Positions 23,501 to 35,800 of a stretch of DNA of 64,000 nt are shown piece after piece. How positions within the stretch are numbered: position 1 is the first letter of the stretch; each line of letters begins with the position of its first letter. Origin of the DNA: Uloborus plumipes (lineage: Eukaryota > Arthropoda > Arachnida > Araneae > Uloboridae); contig JAXGGA010004464.1 of NCBI GenBank assembly GCA_038373865.1, positions 24,156-88,155 of the forward strand, read 5' to 3'. Under the pieces are notes generated by a model, which did not search any database, was not told where the DNA came from, and saw only the letters and a list, made by a program, of their open reading frames with translations. The position numbers and the translations under genes are program-made.

Positions 23501-26500
23501 CATTCTGCTGAAAAGATTTCTTTTTATTCAAAAATTTGCATAGTGCTTAAACTTTTGCGACGCACTGTATATATGTATAATGTACGAATTAAGAGTGCAT
23601 CTGTACTGTTCATTATCATAAAGCTTGAATATCGTCCTTGATTTCATTCTTTTTTTAATATCTCTAAAACATAAAATAAAAACCCTGAAACTTATTTCTA
23701 ACACTGGTTATGGTATTCAAGATCAAAAAGTATTTGATGTATTATTTTTTAAGCTTTAGTGTTATCTCATTTAGTGTATCTTGTGTCATAGAAGATATAA
23801 TTGCTAGTGTAATCTTTATTTGTAAAAAAAAAATATAATAAATAATAATTTGAATATTGATTGTTTTTTGTACTAATTATGTTGTACAGACCTCCTTTGC
23901 ACTTTTGCTTGTAACAAATTTCATGTATAAATGTTGTTAAACCTTAAAATTGTCAAACGATTTATTGAAGTTTTGGATACTCTTACTCATGCAATGACTT
24001 TTATTTTGTCGTTTAACAAATGTAAGCGTGGTCATTCGGAACTGTTTACTACATATGTATACTTCTGTTTTATATTCAGACCGATTGTTATATATTTCAG
24101 ATTCAAGTTGATGAGAAAGGAAAAATAATTGATGCAAAATTCAAAACGTTTGGCTGTGGATCTGCAATTGCTTCCAGTTCTCTTGCTACTGAATGGGTAA
24201 AAGGGAAATCTGTAAGTTTCATTTTTACAGTAAAATGTTTAAAATTTGTTAACGCTTTCTGATGTGCGCACATGCCAGATGTTCAGTTGTATACTGTATT
24301 AAACTGTTTCTGATTGTTGATGGTTTAAATCAATTTGTTTGAATCAATGGTTTTAAGCATTGAAATTAATTGAATGTTTTAAAATCACTTTTTACTTACC
24401 TTAGTATTTTAACTGAAATAATAAAACATCTCTTTAGATAAATTTCATTAGTTCTGCTTTATCTTAGTCACTGAGCTGGAAAATATAATTGGTTCATCGG
24501 ACGATCAAAATTTTACACCTGTTTTCTTTCTATTCAAAAATTTTAAGCATCCTAATGTTTTAAAGCTGCCAAGAAAAAGTTTGCACCTTTATTTAGAATG
24601 TTTGTCTTCTTTGCAGCAAAATATTTGTTTTAGAAATTTCTATACAGGTTGTCGCAGTTAATCATTTCAAAACTCCTAAGAAGGGTAGGGTGCATCTTGA
24701 CGACTCGAAATCATACAGCAACACGTGAGCAAAAATGCTTTCCCGACAAGGTGAAATTTCAGATTTGCTGGGAGAGTCCCAGACATTCTTAGAGTTCCAT
24801 GTTCTAAAGATGTGATGTGTACATGGTAGCCAGTGGAGAAAACGTTGAACCCTTTCTTTAACACACGAGGCCAAAGGAAACTCTGGTGGAGGTCCGGTAC
24901 TTCTGTATACATCACCATTTCAGAAAAACATTTCCTACTCTGCAGTGCTATATGATTTCAAGATGTTAGGTTGCACCCTCTTCTTCCAGGGATGAAAATC
25001 TTCAGGGAATCTGCAAATTTACACTTTTTATATTTTTTCTTTCTTTCCGCGATCTAAAAATAATTGTTGCATCAAGTTTAGAAAAAAAAAAACTCATCTT
25101 TACTAATATATAAAGCTGTAGAGTTTGTTTGTTTGTTTGTTTGAACGCGCTAATCTCAGGAACTACTGGTTCGATTTGAAAAATTCTTTTTTTGTTGAAT
25201 AGTCCATTTATCCAGAAAGACTTTAGGCTATAGTTTGAAAAGATTCGATTAGCGATTCGTTTTTTTATTCGAATTCAAGGCAAACTTTCACGTAAATCGC
25301 GAAATACTGGGGTTAAAAATTACTTGCACATATTAATGTTATATATCGTTGGAAGCAGAAAAATTTTGTCCGTCCTATGCAGTTTGTTCCGATTCTTTAA
25401 CTTAAACACAGCACGAGTTATTCAATTTTTAAACTTGCCTTTTTCAAGGCTTCACCCGATTTCTTGCAATACTTGGTTCATTAAAACCATCAATAAAAAA
25501 TAAACTAATTATTCCACAGTTTTGATTTTTACGTCATTGGATAGAGCGATATTTTTAACCCCAGAATTGATTCGACTTACAGTCGAAGAACCAAGCTTTT
25601 ATCTCCACTAGAAAAAAAGTTACAAGCGTTTGAACTTTGAGCTCGAAAACCTCTTTCCTGATCAAACTATTAACGTTTTATTGCGTTGCTATGGCGACAT
25701 CTTTTAAATTCATTGTTGGTGTCCTTTTCTTCATTTCGTTTCTTAAAAGCATTTCATTTTACGGCGTTTCAACAAGGCAAATAATGCGATCGTCCGTGTT
25801 TCACTTGAATTCCTGCCTACTTAATGACTTATATTTTTTTTTCTGGTACCATTTTGAAAATGTGTTTCAAATTAAATTGTAATTCATGTTTTTAGCAGGG
25901 ATTTTTTTTGGCTGCGATCTAAATTTTAAAACAACTTTTTTGTTTGGAATTTTGCAATTAATGTTACAGGAAGAGAGCGGTTTGGAAATATATATGTTTT
26001 TGGTAGGGAATTGTATTTGTTTATTAGGGAGAGTGTTAAATATGTGCTACTTGACATTGTTTTTATTCCTGAGGAAGCATGTGCAAATAATGTGATTGAC
26101 TTTTTTATGCGGGAAAGTTTTTTAGCGAGCCGCTTTAGCGGGGAGTAGTTTTTTGAAACCGGTTTCGCTAAAACTTTCCTCCCTCCTTTAAATGCGAGCC
26201 GCCTTGGCGGCGAGTAATTTGTTTTAAGTTTCCTTACTACTTTAAAGGCGAGTCGCCTTGGCGGCGAGTAGTTTGCTGAAACTTTCCTCGCTACTTTAAA
26301 GGCGAGCTGCCTTGGCGGTTATATATCATTATATACCGCCTTGACGGCGAGTAGTTTATTTAAATTTTCATCACTACTTTAAAGCCCGTGCAACGCCGGG
26401 CCCCACAGCTAGTTTTTAAATAAAGCTTAAAATAAGTTGATGTACAGTAGTAGAGGTTGAAAATATTTCCAACTTTCAAAATAATGGAAATATTTTTTGG

Positions 26501-29500
26501 ATGCAGCAGGATTGAAACTTCAAGGATGTTGAGCAATTATCGGCCAACTATGTACTCTATTTCAGCATGCTGCCAAAAACATTTTTCCACTGTAGGAAGT
26601 AAAAATTAAGAAAATTTAGAAAAAATGTTAGAGATCCAAGTCAAAAAATCGTAAAAATTATTTTGATCTTAAAAATAAAAAACAATCACTAAAGACCACA
26701 TAATATTAGTTAAAGAATTCATTTCTTGAGATACACAAGTCTAATTCATCTGAAGTTACAACCCCTTACGCACTTTTTTCTGCATTGTTGTGGGCGACTG
26801 AAGAAACGACCGATTTTAATTTCGATTTTGTGGCGCAAATTAAGAAAAAATCTTGCAGGACTAATTTTGTGTGATATTAAAAATATATATATATCTACAT
26901 TTTAAACTAATTTTCCCTCTTTTTTGACTTCAAGCTGTTGAGCTTAGGAGTTCTGAAAGTTTTAACTGAAACGCCCCGTATATATCATTATTTTGGTCCT
27001 CTCCCCCCCCCCCTTCCACGCACAAAGCAATAATTGAAATTAGATTTTGTTTGTTAGATTCCCTGGTCATAGTAGGGGCTAACCTAATCTGGCAGCATTG
27101 AGAAGACCACCCTGATCCTAATCATAGTATTATGACGCTGCCGCGTTAGATTGGCCCCAACTATGGCATTATTCTACTGGAGAAATACATGCTGTTTCCT
27201 TTGCTTCCCCAGTTGCTCAGACATGTCTGGTGAAAACTACTAATTGACTTCATTTATCATGTTGATTCTTGTTTGATATTATATTTTTGTCTATTCTCTT
27301 TAAATTTTCATCATTTAATGTCAGGATGCAAGAGTGGACCAGTAACAATTGAAAACTTGTTGTTACATGGAGATGATGTTGCTAGTTTAATTTTGGAGTT
27401 ATTTTAATGCTTTTCAACTTAAAATATTCAATTGAGTCATTGAAACATTTATCAGAATGTTAACTTTGTATTGCTTTAGTAGAATGCTTCCTTGGTTAAT
27501 ACTAAAAATGTAGAAAGGAGGTAAGCAGAGTAAAAATAACTTATAGTCTTAGATTTAAAATATTAATCAACAGTCGTAACTGTTAAACAACAAATCCTTG
27601 TCTCTTAATTTCGAACATTGTGTTACAATAAGCAAGTTTTGAAATGTTACCTATTTCCTCAAGTATTATTTTAAATTGTTTAAATTACTAATTAATGTTA
27701 ATGAAAAACTGTGGCAATAAAGTTATAATTATTCTTGTTTCTTTTATAGGTGGATGAAGCTTTAAAAATCAGGAATTCAGATATTGCTAAAGAGCTCTGT
27801 TTACCTCCAGTGAAACTGCATTGTTCAAGTAGGTATCTTCTCTAATGTACAGAAGTGTAAAAGAAGATTAAATAATGCATAATATGCAGACATTTTCAAA
27901 AAAAGTAAAATTAATATGTGTGTCAGTGTTGCAAAAGGAAATATTTTCAAAATATACAAAGAAAGTGAACATGTAGATAAAGACCTAACAAAATGCTTTT
28001 TTAGTCTTTATTGAAAGCTTTTATTAGTAGTTTTAAAATAAAATTCCTAGGCAAAAACAAAATATCTAAAATAAAAAACTTATTTAAAAAAAAGGAAGAA
28101 GAAGGAAAAATGTTACGATGTTCATACAGTATCTTGGTCTAATGTCACCCATATATTTAACGATTTTCTGTATTTAAAGTTTAACGTCAAGCAGTCACAA
28201 ATTTTTTCAAATGCTATTAGTGTTATCTTTTCATATGTTATAATTATTTTTTGATTGCATTTCCACTTTTAACACTTTAACTCAAAAAAATACTCAAATG
28301 ATTTCTCACTTTTTCTTGTGTTAGACTAGAATAGAGTTATCAGGCAGTGTAATTTAATGTACAGGAGTCGATACTGGCTCCTTCGTTTGTTGAAGCTATG
28401 AAAGGACTTTTAAACCAATAAGATTCGCAAAAACAACTTAAAAAGATTGAGAGGATGTTTCTGTGATCCAAGCAAAAAATATGTGTGAATCAAATTTTTA
28501 AACCTGTTAAATTTTAAGCTTTATCAAATACAGTCTAACTTCGTTTACTTGAATACATTACATTTCCGATCCTCTTCCCACTGTTTGTTGGATAAAACAA
28601 ACTATTGTTAAGGGGACCAGGTGAGCCCCATCTTCATCATGTTATGTGCATAAACTTCACGATTTTTCTCAGCAATGGTCAAAGATAGGGCTAAACAATT
28701 TTTGTACATGTTAGAATAACATGCCTCTTCCCTTTTAGTAGAAATAAAAATGTATATTTAATATTTTGCTCAAAGCCACCTTTAAATTAGCATTTTTGAT
28801 GGTTTCTGACTCTATAAAAATATTTATTAACATATTGTTAAAGTACAAAAAACTATAGAATATAAGTGTCATTAAAAAAATGCCTCTGTAAATTTGATAG
28901 ATATTGAGAAAGAGGAACATGAACATAAAAAATTCATGACTCAAGAAAAACACATTCAAAGATTTCATTCATATGATGAATACAGTGAATGCTTTTGAAA
29001 GAACAAAAAGTTTTCTGAAGTTTGTTTTCTTGATAACCAAGTGAGATGTATGGTTCGAAAGATAAAGATCTGAACTTTTTAATGATATAAAAAAGGAAAA
29101 ATCGAATTTTTGGTCGAACCTGTTCCTCTTAATACATCAGTTTTAAAGGGTCCTTTAGGGTTTGTTTTAACAAGGTTTGACTGTATGAAATGAACTTTTG
29201 CATAATAAATACGTTGCAATTTTTTTACCATTTGAATGAACTTTTATTTAAATGATTTTATAGTATTTTGATCGACCCCTGTATAATGTTCTTCTGCGAA
29301 AAACGTTAAATCAGTGTTCTACTGAATCATATTTTATTAATTGATCTCATCGTTAATTAAAAAAAAAATATTGAAACATGAAAACTGGTATTGTATTTAA
29401 ATGTTCATCTGAAATATGTTTATTATAATCATTTCGTTAATGGAGAATTGTAAGTATATTTGAAAATATTAACGTTTTAAGTTTAGCTGTTTCTTTCTGA

Positions 29501-29591
29501 TTTATTGATTTTGAACACTTTTGCAGTGCTTGCTGAAGATGCCATTAAAGCTGCCCTGAAGGACTACAAAATCAAGCAAGAGTCAAAATAA
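17488..29591 (+). CDS. ISCU: ISCU iron-sulfur cluster assembly scaffold (5 exons)
   Basis: Exons 17488-17586, 17888-18001, 24101-24211, 27750-27828 and 29527-29591 join to 155 aa. ISCU is the mitochondrial scaffold on which NFS1, frataxin and ferredoxin build [2Fe-2S] clusters before HSPA9/HSC20 hand-off. Residues 1-33 are a basic, Ser-rich presequence; the mature part starts near YHQKVIDHYENPRNVGS. The three cluster cysteines are C64 (GAPACGDVMK, with D66), C90 (FGCGSA) and C133 (LHCSM). The chaperone motif LPPVK is at 126-130. The C-terminus is KDYKIKQESK. All introns are GT/AG, and length is close to the metazoan family (about 160 aa). A likely poly(A) signal ATTAAA is at 29680-29685. Introns carry a long-TIR element, a Tc1, a split TIR element and a pogo-like element, yet no coding base is disturbed. 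Confidence 0.98.
17888..18001 (+). CDS. ISCU: ISCU exon 2
   Basis: Acceptor AG at 17886-17887; 38 codons, VIDHYENPRN to GDVMKLQ, donor GTACCT. Holds the first cluster cysteine. Confidence 0.98.
18959..19085 (+). repeat. Short tandem repeat, about 31-bp unit
   Basis: About four degenerate copies of 'ccttcacaaaattcagt.actcaaaa' run from 18959. They keep a 141-codon frame open here (18872-19297), which is not evidence of a gene. Confidence 0.8.
19255..21925. mobile_element. Long-TIR element, 8-bp TSD, in ISCU intron 2
   Basis: Termini TAGGGTGGGCC and GGGCTACCC-type end (gccctacccta) are flanked by a perfect 8-bp duplication CTATATAT (19247-19254, 21926-21933). The inverted repeats extend about 500 bp inward (19255-19790 against 21405-21925), far longer than usual for hAT. 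The core holds a nested hAT MITE (20049-20464) and short frames at 20660-20905 that I do not recognise. End sequence, duplication length and arm length resemble the element at 46545-49246. Confidence 0.85.
20049..20464. mobile_element. hAT MITE nested in long-TIR element
   Basis: Begins CAGGGGCGATTCA, ends TGAATCTGCCTTTA, with an 8-bp duplication GCTGATAG (20041-20048, 20465-20472). Confidence 0.75.
22032..23567 (-). mobile_element. Tc1-like transposon
   Basis: Perfect outer TIRs CAGTGCGTCGCAAAAGTTTA with TA on both sides (22030-22031, 23568-23569). The TIR core 'gtcgcaaaagtttaagcaca' recurs inside each end (about 22209 and, inverted, 23370), an IR/DR arrangement. It carries a transposase in reverse. 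At 1536 bp it is close to full length. Confidence 0.95.
22269..23265 (-). pseudogene. Tc1 transposase, frameshifted
   Basis: The N-terminal frame 23265-22876 starts MPKSLQFSSEEVVKLWKLKA with helix-turn-helix DNA-binding repeats and the GRPRKT linker. The C-terminal frame 22859-22269 has NLNGPDGFSYY, QHGGGSVMVWGAF, WIFQQDNASIHNS and SPDLNPIENIWG. From Asp of QQDNA to Glu of PIEN there are 34 residues: DD34E, the Tc1 signature. The first catalytic Asp (FSDEKK) falls in a different frame between the two parts. Several single-base shifts, one in a T9 run near 22813, break the protein. The copy is inactive but young. Confidence 0.93.
24101..24211 (+). CDS. ISCU: ISCU exon 3
   Basis: Acceptor tttcAG; 37 codons, IQVDEKGKI to EWVKGKS, donor GTAAGT. 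Contains FGCGSAIASSS with the second cluster cysteine. Confidence 0.98.
25097..26412 (+). mobile_element. Helitron (non-autonomous) in ISCU intron 3
   Basis: Begins A|TCTTTACTAATATATAAAGC and ends with hairpin gcccgtgcaacgccgggc then CTAG (26409-26412) and T. It shares interior blocks with the 8383-9959 Helitron (for example 'aggaagcatgtgcaaataa') and the same GC-hairpin repeats at 26120-26350. No replicase frame. Confidence 0.88.
26120..26350 (+). repeat. Subterminal GC-hairpin tandem repeat
   Basis: About five degenerate copies of the gcgagccgccttggcggcga unit, as at 9705-9905. Confidence 0.85.
27068..27165. mobile_element. Short MITE
   Basis: 98 bp: 'catagtaggggctaacctaa' is mirrored by 'ttggccccaactatg', with an inner CTGGCAGC / GCTGCCGCG pair. 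A diverged copy is at 12867-12960. Confidence 0.65.
27750..27828 (+). CDS. ISCU: ISCU exon 4
   Basis: Acceptor ttatAG; 26 codons plus one base, VDEALKIRN to LHCS, donor GTAGGT. Contains LPPVK and the third cysteine. Confidence 0.98.
28531..29183. mobile_element. Pogo/Tigger-like element in ISCU intron 4
   Basis: CAGTCTAACTTCGTTTA at the left and 'aacaaggtttgactg' at the right, both flanked by TA (28529-28530, 29184-29185). A related right end (ttagtaaggttagactg) occurs near 32455. No transposase was seen. Confidence 0.65.
29527..29591 (+). CDS. ISCU: ISCU exon 5 (terminal)
   Basis: Acceptor ttgcAG; completes the Met codon, then LAEDAIKAALKDYKIKQESK and TAA (29589-29591). Confidence 0.98.
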
Positions 29592-29679
29592 TCTCCCAAC
29601 TTGGTCAAAGTAGCAGTTTTTGCTGAAATTAGAAAACATGATTTTGTAAATTTTGTATCATAGTAAGCAAATTTTTGTT

Positions 29680-29685
29680 ATTAAA
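29680..29685 (+). terminator. ISCU: ISCU poly(A) signal ATTAAA
   Basis: ATTAAA lies 89 bases after the stop codon, with no AATAAA nearer. It is the common variant hexamer. Confidence 0.6.
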
Positions 29686-29775
29686 GCATTTATGTTGCAA
29701 AAACCTGTGTCACCAATCTGATTTTGTCTCGACGTTTTGAGCATTCAATTAATAATGAACAACATAAAAAATAAA

Positions 29776-29781
29776 TTTATT
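29776..29781 (-). terminator. Transporter poly(A) signal AATAAA
   Basis: Minus-strand AATAAA 10 bases after the TGA stop of the SLC22-like gene. It faces the ISCU ATTAAA about 90 bp away. Confidence 0.7.
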
Positions 29782-29791
29782 AAATTGAAAT

Positions 29792-29884
29792 TCAGGTCTC
29801 TAACAATATGGTAGAAGCTCCAATGAGAAAATGTGGCACTGCCCATATCAGAATGGGCTTGTAATTCCAGGCTTGAATTTGTTC
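29792..29884 (-). CDS. SLC22-like exon 10 (terminal)
   Basis: Acceptor tacAG; YKPILIWAVPHFLIGASTIL (TM12) then LET and a TGA stop at 29794-29792. AATAAA follows 10 bases on. Confidence 0.87.
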   Translation of the reverse strand, partial: EQIQAWNYKPILIWAVPHFLIGASTILLET

Positions 29885-32800
29885 CTGTACGAAAAAAAAA
29901 AAAATTCTTACTGCATAAATATTCACACTTTTTTCATCTATATTTTAAATATTTTGTAACATGTTTTTCTAATGGTAAGTGTATATATTAAACAAATATC
30001 AAAGTAATTCATTCACTATGATCGTCAATAAAGATTGATTTTCTTTATAAAGGCAATTTTCACAATATTTTTTAGCCGAGTAAGTTAGGTATTCATGTAT
30101 ATAAACGTCAGAACTTTAAACAGTTCAAAAATTCCCGATTGCAAAAGCCAAACAAATCCCTGGTCCCCACGTTATGGTTTGTAGTGTACTATAGCTGAAA
30201 ACTGGGAAATTTGGTTAGTAGCCAGTGGCCAGTGTACTCAATTGTATTAGTCTCCACTTTTTAAAGTTAGTCGCCACTTTTTAAAACTGCAACTAACGAA
30301 GCACTGTTTATACGTTTTACGTTTTATATGTTTTTAAATGGGTTCCAGAAGCGTTCATACATATTGATGTAAACCAACAAGTTGTATATTTATTTGTATG
30401 TTTCCTTTAAACAGTCCCTTTAAAATCGTATAAACGGTGCTTCACTTTATGTTTCAAATTTTTATGAATAACGAAAAAAAGTATCAGAATATCGCTCACG
30501 TAAGAAAGGTGATACAACTCAAAAGCACAAAATTTTACAGAAGAGACAGAAAAGAATTTAAACTTTAAGTACAGCCTAAAACAAGGAAAAGTTCAGTTTT
30601 AGAGCATTACTAACTGATTTTGCAAACCATAGGGACCCTTATGATTTTTTTTTTTTTTTTTTGTAAACAACATCTCAAACTGTTATATATTTCTACATGA
30701 ACCGCAAAATTTACAAATTTGCTTAGTCATTAATAAGATCAAGTCAAAATTAATTAACCAGTTTCATACTCTATTCATAATACTTGACTAACATTTTATA
30801 TAGAACAAAAATGCATACCGTATATACTCGCGTATAAGTCGAAAACTTTAGTCCAAAAAATGAAGTTGAAAGTTAGGGGGTCGACTTATAGCGGGACAGA
30901 ATTTCCGAAAATTTTTCCCGAACAACTTTTGGAAAAAAAACACTCAAAAACGAGGAGATTTTTCAGATTCAGTCCAACTATTTTAAACAGACGCTAAGGA
31001 AGTAAATACTCATACATTCTACTGTATTTTTGCATGGTTTGATTGTGAAATAAAGAATAAATATTTACAATAAACGACCGACGTCGTGAAAAGTGCGGGA
31101 ATTGCGAATTCGCGAATTTTCCGATTGATGGTGTTTATCCTTTTGAAACAGAATGTAATACGGCTACATCGCAAAATTTATTGATAATAATAATGCAAAA
31201 TAAAAGCAACAAATAGCAAAAATCGTCGCTACAAAATCGAACCCTTACAAAAACCGCGATCGTAAAATCGAACCCTTTACAAAAATCGCGATTGCAAAAA
31301 TGAACTCTTTTTGTAAAAAAGAATAACAATCGGGTTATTTTTAACACAAGAAAGCTCACTGCATTCCATTTTCCTTCTTTTTAAAACGCTTATATATTTA
31401 AAAATCGCGGTAAAACGTTCCCGAATCGGTCCTGTTTTACAAAAATCGAGATCGCAAAAATGAACCCTTTTGGTGAAAAGGAATGACAATCGTGCTGTTT
31501 TTAACACAATAATGTTCCAGTGCATTTCAATTTCCTTCTTTTCAAAACATTTATATTTAAAAATCGCGGCAAAAGGTTCCCGATCATTTCAGAAAGTGCG
31601 GTCTCGACTTATAAGCGGGTTTTCGATTTTTTCCCAATTTTCCTTAAAAAAGTAGGGGGGTCGACTTATACGCGAGATCAACCTATACGCGAGTATATAC
31701 GGTAGTTATACATATCTTCTATATATATATATTTGCTGATTTTCTGACTAAAAGAATGTCTTTTATAATGATGAGTTTTAGTTAACAACTGGAAACATTT
31801 AAAAATAGAGTAATAAATAATGCTAAAAACAAGAAACCAGAGTTAAATTGTTCATTTAAACACATCATGTACTTGATTAAAATAGTATGATACGTTTCCA
31901 TTATTTATATATACTCTGAAAAAGAAAAAGGTTTTTAAATTTGTATTGAGATTTAATTGATCTTATTAAAACTGTTTAAAAATATATAACATTTTAACGA
32001 AAAACAATGTTATTTTAAGTGACTCCTCTTCTTCAATTTTGCGTTTTCCCCTCACGTGATCGCTGAGCAGCCATTCCAAAGCAGGTGGCACGTGCAGGGT
32101 TCAAAGTTCAAAGTGCAAATGACGAATGGCGGTTCCTGTTGTGGCTCAATTTCTCCCTTTAGCGATGGGGAGAAGAGGTGGAGAAAAAATGCACGGAAGT
32201 AGCGCGGAACAGGAGGGGGGAAATGTGGTTCGATTGGGAATGTTTAGAGTAACTGAGCAAGAGTGGCGACCAAGGGTGGCGATCGATGCCACATTTTTTA
32301 ATCGCCACTTTTGCAACTTTAATCGCCACGTGGCGAGTGGCGACCGCTAATTTTCAGCTATATAGTGTACTGTTCATTGAATTAAAAAAAAAAAAAAAAA
32401 AAAAAGGAGATAAGACAAACTGTTTAAATGTCCCTTGAGGTTTGTTTTAGTAAGGTTAGACTGTCTTACATCTCTTAATTAAGCATTTGCATTCTTAAAA
32501 TAAGTACGGGATATGACCAATATCTTCAAGATCTTTTAAAAATAGAAATACAGTTGAACTCTTAATAAGACCACTATTAACACTAAATCAAGGATAAACT
32601 GAACATTCAGGCTCGGTTTGTTATACTGCCGTGCTAAGCGCAAAAGTCGTATCTGAACTTGTAAACAAAATTGAGTTATCGCCACCAGGTGGCTCTTTGT
32701 GACGTGTTTTACCAAAATATAAAGTTTTTTGGTCATTTGAGAACGGGAAATATTTAAAAAAAATTTCTGAAAAAGTTTCATCTGAATCAAATACATGGTG

Positions 32801-35800
32801 ACGCAAAACTTTAAAGAGTTATATCTCAGTTTAAGCTCGACTGCAGCTTTGCGCTTAGCACGGCATTATATTAAAAAATCTTAGGTTTAACATGTGCACG
32901 AAAAAATGAAAATTTCGGCTAAGATGAACAAGTATTTCTAGCCTCTTTTTTGAAAAAATGTAGTTGAACACTAATTTCCCATTTTAAAAACTTCAGTATT
33001 TTATGACGTTATTGAAGGCTCACCATGTATCAAAAAGCAGATGTTAAACCCTTTTTAATAAAAAATACAGCACATAGACCTATTTATCTGTACATATTTT
33101 AGTTTGTTTAGAAATAAAACTGAGTGTCTTTCATTGTGGATGTGGATTACGACTTGTTCTACCATTGCTGTTTATCATCCTTTTTTTCTAAATTGTTTTC
33201 CCAAAAACGTTACTTTTATGAAAGAGGCTGAATTTTTCTGGATATACTAAATAAATTTCAAATCTTATTTCAGCATCAACATGCATTTCTTTTCTAACAA
33301 TGACTTATTTATAGTTCATATGATAATAGCTACTACATATGAATTCAAGAAATATAAGTAGAGTTTTAACTGTATTTCAAAATAATTGGAGGGGGTGGAT
33401 TAAAAAAAAAAACAGGGAAAAATGATGTACTCATAGAATTTGATTCGATAAAGTTATACTTTGAAAAAAAAAGTAAAAAATTTAATATCTTTCCACCTTT
33501 GGCCTTATGAACCAAACAGGTAATGAATCTGTTTTTTTCTGAGAAGTGGTTCAAGAAGAGAAATAACAAATTAATCACTAACTCGTTGCTTTTAATTAGC
33601 AAGGCCATTCAAAAGTAACCAAGTAACATTTTAATACTTTGGGGATTTGATTACATTGAGGTTGTGTGTACAAAATAATTAAATCTATGATGTACCTTAA
33701 ATTCCATTGAGGATGCAGCAAAAGTTCCTATGCATACAGCAGTACACAACACAACCTTACTCCATTTGGATGCTGTAGATGATGAACATGTAGATTTCAA
33801 GAGTAGCAGAAACCAAGATGATGATGCGAAGAAAACAGTTGCAAGGTAAATGAGGGTGGGAATGGTTGTTCTCTCTCCTATATTAGGAAAAGTAACAAAA
33901 CATCTTTGGATTAATATTCTAAGTTGTACATTATGAATTAAAAATGACTCACAGGGAAATAATATTTGTTAATAAAAAGTTACTGTCGGCCCCGCTTGAA
34001 CGAATACTATCGGTTTCAAGAAATATTATTCGATTAAGTGGGGATCTTTAACATTGCATCTATGGCATGGGAAATATTTGGTTCCAAGATATTTATTCGT
34101 ATAAGCGGGGTATTCGTTTATCCGTTACCCGAGTAAGCGGGGCTGACAGTATCTGATTTTGTTAAAACTTCTCTTTTGGGAATCGGATGAAAGTTATCTA
34201 TTATGTGACCATCACATGAGAAGAGACAACAGACTTTTGTGAGGGCGATTTCATTTTAATAGACACAGCACTTGTCACACATAGTCCCTAAATAGTTGAT
34301 CCTTGTTTCATTGTATAAGCTTTATGGAGAACATTGACTCAACTACTGTACACTGAAATTAAATTTTAAAAATTTCCAGCAACAATTTTCGACTTTTTTT
34401 TTTACTCAGTAACAGACATATCTCAGTTTATTGCATGAACTTCATAAAACATGGATTATACTTCTATATAATGTAATTAAATTTTGAAGATTTCCATAAA
34501 TTACTTACAAAATAATTTTTGGCTCAGTTACAAAGTTAAGGGATATGTAAATAACTGAGCCAAAAGAAAAATATTATCTACCATATTCTTTCGAGAAATC
34601 TCCAAAAATTCAATTGCAGAATATAGAAGTTGTGTCTTATGTTCTTCATAACCAAGATCTTATTTGATTTCAATGGCTTCCTATAGGTTTGAACACCTTT
34701 GTCATAATTTACTCAAACAAACCTTAGGAGATTCATGACATTTTTATAAGGTGTTTGCTGAATTTTTCTTCAGCTCCTGGTGTGTTTTAAAACTTGGGAA
34801 GAAGTACAATTATTCTCAGGGCATATTTTAAGGGAATTTTTCTAGGCAATTGCCCACACAGTCGAATAAAATTGCTCCTACAGCCAAATAAAATTGCCCA
34901 CCTACATTTTCCTAATTTTTTCCAGCGGTTATGTGTTTCTATAAAAAAATTTTATTTTTCTGTAAAAAAATCATGGGCGACATTTGCCGCATATTTCCAA
35001 GCCTCCAAGAAAATTTTCAAAAAAACAATATAATTCTATCAGACATCCACAAAATTTTAAATATTGCTATAACTAAACTGGAGTTAATGATAAATGCGCC
35101 TTATCCCGGTGAATGAATCCCAGTTTTTGTCGAACATAATATGGGTATGCACATATAAGTTACATCTATTGAAAATGGATATTCGGGACTTAAAAATTGC
35201 AATCGGATCTCCACATTCGCTGATCAGTCAGATAAAATTCGCCGCATAAGGAAATTTTTAGAAGTAACCTCTGGAGATCTTCCATCGGGGGCACCTGTTG
35301 ATAAACATCAGTATTGGTGTAAATGACTTTCTGCACTGCTGAAATAGCAGAGGAAAATTTGGTACAAGTATGTTCTCATTGCAACACTGCTTCTTAAAGT
35401 GACCGTCATACAAGTGAAGACATACTTTTAGCGTAGTTACCTGAGTGAAGTTTTGCGTATGTGATGAACATCAAAATCGAAGCTGTAGCTGACGATATGG
35501 CCCATAAATATTTGAGAGAAAGCATGGTGGTCGCGAACAGCAAGATAATCACAGATGCCACTTCAGATGTTCCCATGAGAGCGAAATTTGATCCAACGCG
35601 CCCTTTGATCCAGTCGGCTCGATAGGTATAAGTGAGGTAAAGGAATGTTGTCATGAAGCTGAAAAATAATAAATAATTTAGTGGGCTTCGTATTTTTCTC
35701 TGTACATTTTTGAAAAAAAAAAAAACGTAAAAAAGATTGTAGGCATGCCAGCGACCAGTATCTACAGCCTTGAAATTTGATACAAAATTACTTTGAGCTC

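Larger units (their letters stand above)
24645..26978. mobile_element. TIR element split by a Helitron
   Basis: Left end CAGGTTGTCGCAGTTAATCA and the inverted right end (cagttaaaactttcagaact on the minus strand) both run into CTCCTAAG about 38 bp in. TA flanks both ends (24643-24644, 26979-26980). Without the 1316-bp Helitron inside, it is about 1 kb. Minus-strand frames at 24662-24918 are not recognised. Confidence 0.7.

Noticed and set aside
32536..32806. Minus-strand frames in transporter intron 9, considered as a missing exon
   Set aside because: They lie within a palindromic MITE. Exons 9 and 10 already join in phase and give TM10-TM12, so no further exon is needed.
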